Below, in pieces: positions 58,029 through 64,000 of a DNA stretch of 64,000 bases. Source of the stretch: Trichuris trichiura. Lineage: Eukaryota; Nematoda; Enoplea; Trichinellida; Trichuridae. The stretch is from contig JBAJFE010000014.1 in the NCBI GenBank assembly GCA_037903355.1, positions 124,001 through 188,000 on the forward strand, given 5' to 3'. Each line of letters starts with the position of its first letter. Within the stretch, counting starts at the first letter, position 1. Position numbers and translations under genes: made by a program. Below the pieces are notes generated by a model, which saw only the letters and a program-made list of their open reading frames with translations, made no database searches and was not told the DNA's origin.

Positions 58029-58675
58029 TCTTGAGAATTGTAGACCTGAAAATTTATTCATTAAAACACAAGAAGCTGCTTGTTTAGCAGTAGAGCAGTA
58101 AAACAAAAGCACTCATTTTTTGCTTTATGTCTTAATGGATTGATTGCTTCTGGAAAGAGCTGTACTAGTACATGCGCAATGTGCGCAGTTTTTTGAATGA
58201 TAGTTCGGTTAATAAAATCAAGCATAAGTGGGGTATTTCATTGCATATTTTTGGTAAGAAATGTCATTTCTAGATGAGCTATGTAATGCATGTATTCAGT
58301 TCCTTCCAAGAACTTCTGTCAGCACTGGGACACGGTGGTGCTAACCTTGATGCGCTTACAAAGAAAAAGCACGTACGTTTTCCAGTTTGAAAGCTGTGAA
58401 GTTTTCTACTTTCAAGCCGCATTCCCTCTAGATATAAGGTTCAAGAAGGATTCAATAATTTGCAGCTTTCGCTGCTTTGCAATATACGAATTAGTTTTGC
58501 TTTGTAAAAGGAGCCCTAATGTTGATATTAAGTGAGTAGATGAAGTGGGTTCGGTTGATCACAACAAATTTTCAGGTGTTGTACGAGTTTACATGATACA
58601 ATTTGGTATGACATCCAGTACTCCTTCGCTCTGCTGGGAAATTTTATTTGTATGGGTTCGAAAAATTGTGTGCGC

Positions 58676-58793
58676 GTAAAGCGTGGCTGAAAGGTCAAAG
58701 CCGCCAGGCTCAGGCGAAAATTTGCCTGCGCTGAGCGGTTCTAAGTGTTCTGATTAATGAATACTGATGTGAATTCGAATCACAGCGCTGTCA
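58676..58793 (+). pseudogene. Decayed tRNA-Leu
   Basis: Full-length similarity to the Leu genes with a retained TTCGAATC T-loop, but the anticodon region reads GGCTCAGGC and the acceptor strands no longer pair well. Confidence 0.8.
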
Positions 58794-60272
58794 CGGTTTT
58801 TTCATCAGTAATTATGCGCAGGCAAGTAAATAATCTCCTCTGGCAACACTGTTTTATTAATAAAATGGGTACCACGCTGTGTCTGTTGCGCTGAAAATTT
58901 CAACTGCTTCTGATGGCGCTGACTGTGAAATTCTGTTCGACTTCGTTAACGTTTTTAGGCGTCACTGTACCGTGCAGTGATTCTAAGCGGCTGCTTAGTT
59001 AATAAAGAAGCTCTCAAGATATACTTCTTAGGAAAGTATTAGGATGGAAACTTTATTAATTGACTTGGTTTCGTTTGGCTATCGATTAGTTGAAGGTTCA
59101 GATGAATTTAATTTCTGCTGGTTTAGTTTTGTTGAGGTCGCTGCTTTATGAAGAAAAGTTTTCTGAGCAGGTTGCAGAAGCTGAACTGAATTTGGGGAAG
59201 CAACCGTAGCCTGGCAAAGCGTAGTTCGGTCCAAGGACTTCTAGGCTATGGGCCCCGCACGCAGTCTCTACGCTACTCTGCTGATGGCTGAATAGTTAAC
59301 AGTTTTACTAAAGATATACAATCAAGAAATTACGTGCCTTTGAAGATTTTGTTACTGTGATTATCTACATGAATACGCTGGACTTTATGGCTGCTGAGTG
59401 AAAGGTAAATTTAAAGCATTGGGTTCTTTCCTAGTTACAGCTGTAACGACCCACGTTGATAACCCTATTACTTTTCTCCATTGTGAGCTAATTAAATGCG
59501 GGTGGCTATGGTTATAAAAAGAGCGATAACGCGTTTTCCCGTGGGAGAAGATAACTACTATATGTCGTTCCCTACGTTTATCAAGGCATTTTAAGCGAAG
59601 CTGGACAATTGAGTACGACGCAGTTGAGCTGATCAGACAGCGAGCGGTCTTGCTACATACTCTATCTGCATTTTGCATTGGAAGAGCCTCCTATCGACAT
59701 GGCATAACAATGCTAAGAGAGTGAACCTTCTGTTTAATCTTTTCGCTTGAATTCTCTTTATTCTACCTGTTTTCGTACGTTGGGTACTACTCAGAGCCTT
59801 CCGCAAATAGGGAGAGGATTCAACTTTCTATGCTTTGAATGCTGAAAGTTTAATGCTTTCAATAGCCTCGTCGAATTTAATTATTTGTACGGAGAGAGCT
59901 GTTTTCTCTTAAGACCGAAGGATTAGGGACCTTTCGGTACAAAAGAGAGTCCCATATTCAGCGTGATATGCGATGAAGCTCCCGAAGAAAAGCATTGAGA
60001 TTCAGTCTTTACCTGACGAATTATCACAAGCCATCATACACACAGTTCGCAACAAAACGAGGAGAACTGAAAATGCAAGTTAATGACGTGTCTGAAAGAG
60101 CGTTCCTTTCAGTGTCTACAAATTTTAAAACCTTTTGTTTTCTGGCCAATAAACGACGCTAGGACAGATGATTTTCTATTGTATTGTTTTGTTGGCATTA
60201 CTGTTTGGTAAGAGAAAGGTTTCGCATGGAAGCAGAAGTATTTCATCAGAAATTGAATAAAGAAAAACGATG
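58794..60272. other. Spacer with one tRNA relic
   Basis: Apart from the Met relic at 59212, nothing is supported. The 97-codon minus frame at 59385-59678 has no recognisable content. Confidence 0.4.
59212..59282 (-). pseudogene. Decayed initiator tRNA-Met
   Basis: GGCTATGGGCCCCGCACGC corresponds to the anticodon arm with CAT retained; T-arm and acceptor changes remove pairing. Confidence 0.75.
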
Positions 60273-60344
60273 TAGCAGAGCGTGGTTTCGATCCACGGAC
60301 CTCTGGGTTATGGGCCCAGCACGCTTCCTCTGCGCCACTCTGCT
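60273..60344 (-). tRNA. Initiator tRNA-Met(CAT)
   Basis: Intact isolated copy; core identical to 28789. Confidence 0.97.
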
Positions 60345-61088
60345 AGTGACAATCGATTCCAACTGTTTGCATTAGGTAGATTTTCACTTGAGGAAAAGAA
60401 ATATTCCCATTTCACTGGCCTGCATTTGCCCAAGCAACCCTTCTTTGCTGCTTTTCAGCATGTCGCTCATTGGAAGCGTGATATATGTCTATCCATTGAA
60501 AGTTTTGTATGAGTATTGTAGTCATGATAATGATATTTCATATCACAGAAAATAAGTCCACAGGTGACCACATTTAGCCATCTTTTAAACTACCCTTTCA
60601 GGTTGTGTTAAAGCGCCACTTAACGTGCAGCTGAGCTGACAGCATTGATTGTGCTGTTCCACAAGTCAATGGGAACTAAAAGTAATCTCTTCTATGCGTA
60701 AAGGAATGTCACAATTTGCGAGCAACTTTCAGTCAACAGATGATTTCCAACACAGAAGAAGACGTAAAGATTTTTTTCGGCTAAGCCTCAGAATTCATAG
60801 CATGTAATCACGTAAACTTCATAGCTCTTCCTGATTGTTATACATTTTCTTTGAGAACATGTTTCCGACTTAAAATAGCAGAAAAAGTCTCATGACATGC
60901 AGCTAAGATCTGAAAGAAAACATTTGTCCTCTATACATTACATCAACAGAAATGAATTCTTGTCTATACGATTTTTGGATGTTTCTAAAGGAAACAGTGG
61001 GATAATAATACCACCGCTGTCTCCTTCCATCATTTCTGAAGACATGCATAGTCAGCATACGAATGATGGAAGCAGGATCACTACGGCA
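60345..61088. other. Spacer, nothing recognised
   Basis: AT-rich sequence between tRNA genes; the open frame running into the Ala gene at 61089 is an artefact of the tRNA sequence. Confidence 0.4.
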
Positions 61089-61161
61089 GGGCCACTAGCT
61101 CAAATGGTAGAGCGCTCGCTTCGCATGCGAGAAGTACTGGGATCGATACCCAGGTGGTCCA
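61089..61161 (+). tRNA. tRNA-Ala(CGC)
   Basis: Same sequence type as 54872 (TTCGCAT loop and GAAGT), so these two are sisters although 61089 lies outside P2. Confidence 0.96.
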
Positions 61162-61429
61162 CTTACAACTGTTTCAGTTGAGGGAATGTTCTTGATCAGT
61201 CTGATTAAAAAGTTTTTATTGATTTACGATATATCTGCGAACTAATTTTGTGCAATTTTAAAATTGAAGTAAACGAGTCAAGAACAATGGACAGTTTTTA
61301 ATAAATGTCCATTTAAAGCAATCATTGACGATTAAAGATGGAACTGCGCACAGGACCGTTATTCACGATGCCGATTATACCGATGTATCCCTGCTGAGAT
61401 TCGTTAGGAAGAAAAAAGACGAAAACAGA

Positions 61430-61460
61430 GCTTCCGGAACAACCTGGTTCCGTCGTTAGC
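61430..61460 (-). ncRNA. Hammerhead-ribozyme-like motif, copy 5 (degenerate)
   Basis: Minus strand: CTAACGA, C, stem GGAAC/GTTCC, then GGAAGC. The stem is intact but both core strands carry a substitution (CTGA to CTAA, GAAA to GGAA). Confidence 0.4.
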
Positions 61461-61630
61461 GCAAGTGGTACCAAACCATTTACGCTGACGACTGAACTGT
61501 CTTCCAAACAGCTTCGTCTATTCTTCTTTTTTTTCTTGTTCAAACAGTTCGAACAAAAATGGAGACATGCAATCGTCAAGAATTAACGAATTATTCCCAG
61601 TGGTAGAAGTCGCCAAACACTGTCACAAGA

Positions 61631-61703
61631 TGGACCACCTGGGTATCGATCCCAGTACCCCTCGCATGCTAAGGGAGCGTTCTGCCACTTGAGCTAGTGA
61701 CCC
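61631..61703 (-). tRNA. tRNA-Ala(AGC), divergent
   Basis: Anticodon AGC and the T-arm are retained. The acceptor has GGGTCAC, the D-arm TCAAGTGGCAGA, and the anticodon stem a C-C mismatch (CTCCC/GCGAG). It may be functional or early in decay. Confidence 0.75.
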
Positions 61704-63085
61704 GTTGTCTCTTACGCTGCTGAGATGGTACGATCGTGAGTCAGCAGAAGAACTTAAGAGACATGAAGACCATAAAACCATTTTTGCAAATGTAAAGAAC
61801 TGAAACTTAAAAAATAACTTTAACGAACGGGTTCATAAACCGCAAAATCGCCACTGTGAATAACGCACCGGTTGGCGACGAAGAAAAAAGGAAATAAAAA
61901 AGTGAAACATAAATCTACAAGCCTGAAAGCAACTGAACGACGTTTGACTGTTAAAAATGTGGCTCGTAAAATTACCATGGGTTGCCTAAGTACAACATTT
62001 GGGAATCATAAATGTTTAACTGCAATTTTTTGTTCAACCTTTTTTAAGTACTTTTCTCACGTAGGTTATTCATCGGCATAACAAGTTACCAGCCTTTAGA
62101 AAATACGGTGCCCACGCTGAGCCTTTTTAGTTCTTCTGAAGAGTGACAGGAATGTAGTAAGCAAGTACTATTCAGAGCACAGAACATTCCAATTCCACTT
62201 TTACTCAGTTCTGTTTTTCTTTCATGATTACGCATTTTTCCCTGCTGGTTGTTAGCAGAGCCTGCATATAAACCTTGAATACCAAACGGATAGATGGATA
62301 TGCGCTTCTTAATGGTACTCAGTATCAGTAGTTATCCACGTCCTAATGATTTGAATGCTCAGAATCACTATATTCAGTTGTTAGTTCTTATAAGTACACA
62401 TGAATTGTATTTGTGAACGTTGGCAATGGAATGTATTCATTGCCATCGGACGAAACAGACATGCCCTTTTAAAGAACGGCTGCAATCGCTGCACATTATC
62501 TTCGCACCATGAAGAACTACGTAAAACGAAACGAATTATTAATATTTAAGAAGTCTCTTAGAATAGAATAACAGAGTTCCTCCGTAGTTGGATTTTTGCA
62601 AATACAACTTTCTGAAAAAAATTCGTGCCACTGAATCTCGCCCTATGGCGAGATTCTATGAGTTTCTATAAACTGGCGCTTCTGTATACGACCACCTCGT
62701 CACGGAGGAAGCTGTCGTGAGAGATCTTATCAGTCTTATTTGCGCCATATTTTGTTGTTCTGCTCCATATTATTTGTGGTCATTTCTTGGGCCGAAGACA
62801 GGTTCTATAGAACATCCAAATTTTATTGGAGTAGCTTTCAGTCCAAATCTCTTCCCGTATTTTGGCCGACCGCGTCGTGCCAGTTAGAAGTTGATAATGC
62901 GCGAGGAATTCCTTTTGCCAACCTTTTATTGAGCAAAATGCTTTTGATACAGGACTATCGTGTCTGTTTAATCATACGAAAATTCGTGGTCATTTTAGCA
63001 TGCACAGCATTTAGTTTTAGGTTTAAAAACATAGCTGAAAAGCTTTATTACGGATAGGTTCCCGTCTTTTTGTGAATGTAAAAAA
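61704..63085. other. No supported gene
   Basis: The 105-codon plus frame at 62740-63057 starts without ATG and ends inside a repeat copy (AAGCTTTATTACGGATAGG, 63041-63059) shared with the palindrome at 63107, so it is not called. Confidence 0.35.
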
Positions 63086-63107
63086 GACTCCGGAGCTTTC
63101 GGGTCAT
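63086..63107 (-). repeat. Partial hammerhead-type motif, copy 8
   Basis: Minus strand CCCGAAAGCTCCGGAGTC matches the GAAA side of copy 7, but the CTGANGA strand is absent. It abuts the left arm of the palindrome. Confidence 0.45.
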
Positions 63108-63319
63108 GTTTTTGAAAACGTGGTTTCTTGGTACGGGACCATATGTTTTCATAATGAAAAACTTTATTACGGATAGGTTCCCGTTTTTTTATATTTCCGT
63201 TTCTTATGTTTTTGAAACTTAAGAAACGGAAATATAAAAAAACGGGAACCTATCCGTAATAAAGTTTTTCATTATGAAAACATATGGTCCCTTACCAAGA
63301 AACCACGTTTTCAAAAACA
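63107..63319. repeat. Near-perfect 100-bp palindrome
   Basis: The left arm 63107..63206 and right arm 63220..63319 are reverse complements with a single mismatch, around a 13-bp loop (TGTTTTTGAAACT). The loop begins like the outer end of the arm (TGTTTTTGAAA). Each arm contains GTACGGGACCATA (or its one-base variant) and CTTTATTACGGATAGG, which also occurs singly at 63041. The related 295-bp element at 32313 suggests this is another copy or a fragment of that family. Confidence 0.95.
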
Positions 63320-63407
63320 CCTTTCTTTACGGGATTGTAGACTCCCATGAAATAGAGGATTTATTCATTTATGATAAAGATCCTATCGATCACGAGCAAA
63401 ACAAGAG

Positions 63408-63450
63408 ATACCGGAGCTTTTCGGCGGTGCACTGCTTGTCATGAACGAAG
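63408..63450 (-). ncRNA. Hammerhead-type motif, copy 6 (degenerate)
   Basis: Minus strand: TTCATGA, then CCGCC, GAAAAGCTCCGGTATC. It is the inverted partner of copy 7, sharing GCTCCG and TATC after the GAAA strand, but its first core strand is broken. Confidence 0.35.
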
Positions 63451-63737
63451 ACGCTTAGAGTCGAGGCTGTCAGCATGAGGCGGGAGATTCGTCGGTATGG
63501 TCGCCCATGCCGAACGCCTACCTAATTTTGATATCGTGTTCGCTTGCTCGCGAGGATTAAGCTTCAGTTTTTTCTGTCAACGTCGCAGAAAACGGTAGAT
63601 TTCGTGTGGTCTAATAAACGTTGTGTCCTAGTGCGTATTTTGTCTCTTGTCACCATTTTAGCTCGGTTCGTGACACTGTTAACCTTCGCCAGCAGTTGAA
63701 CTAATAAGGGCAAATGTTACCTTTGTTAGTTCAATCG
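63451..63737. other. Interval between the inverted motif copies 6 and 7
   Basis: About 290 bp with no supported frame; possibly the interior of one element whose ends are the two inverted motifs. Confidence 0.35.
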
Positions 63738-63779
63738 CTGACGACGGGTAACGACGCACCACCCGAAAGCTCCGATATC
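63738..63779 (+). ncRNA. Hammerhead-ribozyme-like motif, copy 7
   Basis: Plus strand: CTGACGA, C, stem GGGT/ACCC with an 11-nt loop, GAAA, then GCTCCGATATC. The core is intact and has the same layout as copies 1 and 4. Confidence 0.6.
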
Positions 63780-64000
63780 TTTTACTTTGCACGTGATTGA
63801 CAGGATCTTTACCGTAAATAAATAAAATCCCCTACTTCATTAGATTTAGTTTATTTTTACAGAGACCTAACTTCTATGCTGAACAATGGTAAGCAAAATA
63901 ATCTAATCGTTTTTTGTACCTGCGAGGAACGTTAACGAAAAAGATGCTGTAACAAACCTGACCTCTGCTGTAGCAAAAGACTTAATACACACGTTTTTAA
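63780..64000. other. No recognisable feature
   Basis: AT-rich end of the window; no supported frame. Confidence 0.4.

Larger units (their letters stand above)
55455..58605 (-). repeat. Palindrome P2, right arm
   Basis: From the centre outward: Ala(TGC), 225-bp insertion, Met, Ala(AGC), Leu(CAA), then the flank that ends near TACGAGTTTACATGAT. Arm length without the insertion is about 2.93 kb. A spacer of about 375 bp (55081-55454) separates it from the left arm. Confidence 0.88.

Noticed and set aside
1..64000. CRISPR arrays, rRNA genes, bacterial operons
   Set aside because: No regularly spaced repeats or rRNA-like sequence; spliced genes, intron-bearing tRNAs and LTR retrotransposon show a eukaryotic nuclear genome.

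Overview
This is eukaryotic nuclear DNA from a small-genome invertebrate, most likely a nematode. Protein-coding genes are split by short introns (about 45-60 bp, with a few of 0.3-4 kb). tRNA-Leu(CAA) genes carry introns, initiator tRNA-Met is of eukaryotic type, and there is an intact Ty3/Gypsy LTR retrotransposon. The mixture would suit a clade I nematode of the Trichuris/Trichinella type, but no taxon-specific marker was tested.

1-20.6 kb holds single genes. These are the 3' exons of an UNC-93-like membrane protein (+), an NK-class homeobox gene with an EH1 repressor motif (-), a complete 11-exon tRNA guanine-26 dimethyltransferase TRMT1 (-), and a complete 9-exon FAM20-type secretory-pathway kinase (-). 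Between the homeobox gene and TRMT1 lie about 6 kb with no recognisable gene, only a CT microsatellite and an A-rich tract. At 23.7-26.4 kb two convergent intronless genes encode related multi-pass membrane proteins of unknown family.

21-35.6 kb and 45-61.7 kb form a tRNA gene field. It has 23 intact genes of only three kinds (Ala with AGC, TGC or CGC anticodons, intron-bearing Leu-CAA, initiator Met) and at least eight decayed copies. Much of it is explained by two copies of one palindromic unit. P1 (about 29.4-34.3 kb) and P2 (about 46.9-58.6 kb) each have a left arm and an inverted right arm around a spacer of about 0.4 kb. Because the four arms are paralogous, each insertion can be read against empty sites inside this same window. 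A 5.2-kb Gypsy element (4-bp duplication CTTG), a 295-bp inverted-repeat element (14-bp duplication) and a 225-bp insertion (8-bp duplication) are all delimited this way. P1's left arm appears to have lost about 1.25 kb by recombination between two tRNA-Ala genes.

36-44.6 kb, between the two tRNA blocks, holds a four-exon NTF2-like/NXT-like gene (+), a ten-exon PTPA gene (-) with two GC-AG introns and one abnormal acceptor, part of an unidentified minus-strand gene, and an unidentified multi-exon plus-strand gene.

The most unusual feature is a dispersed short motif with the core of a hammerhead ribozyme (CTGAYGA, covarying stem, GAAA). It occurs at least six times, sometimes between inverted repeats, including a 100-bp near-perfect palindrome at 63.1-63.3 kb. 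I infer it belongs to a non-autonomous retroelement family related to Penelope-like elements or retrozymes. Exon coordinates given here come from reading splice sites and frame by eye.
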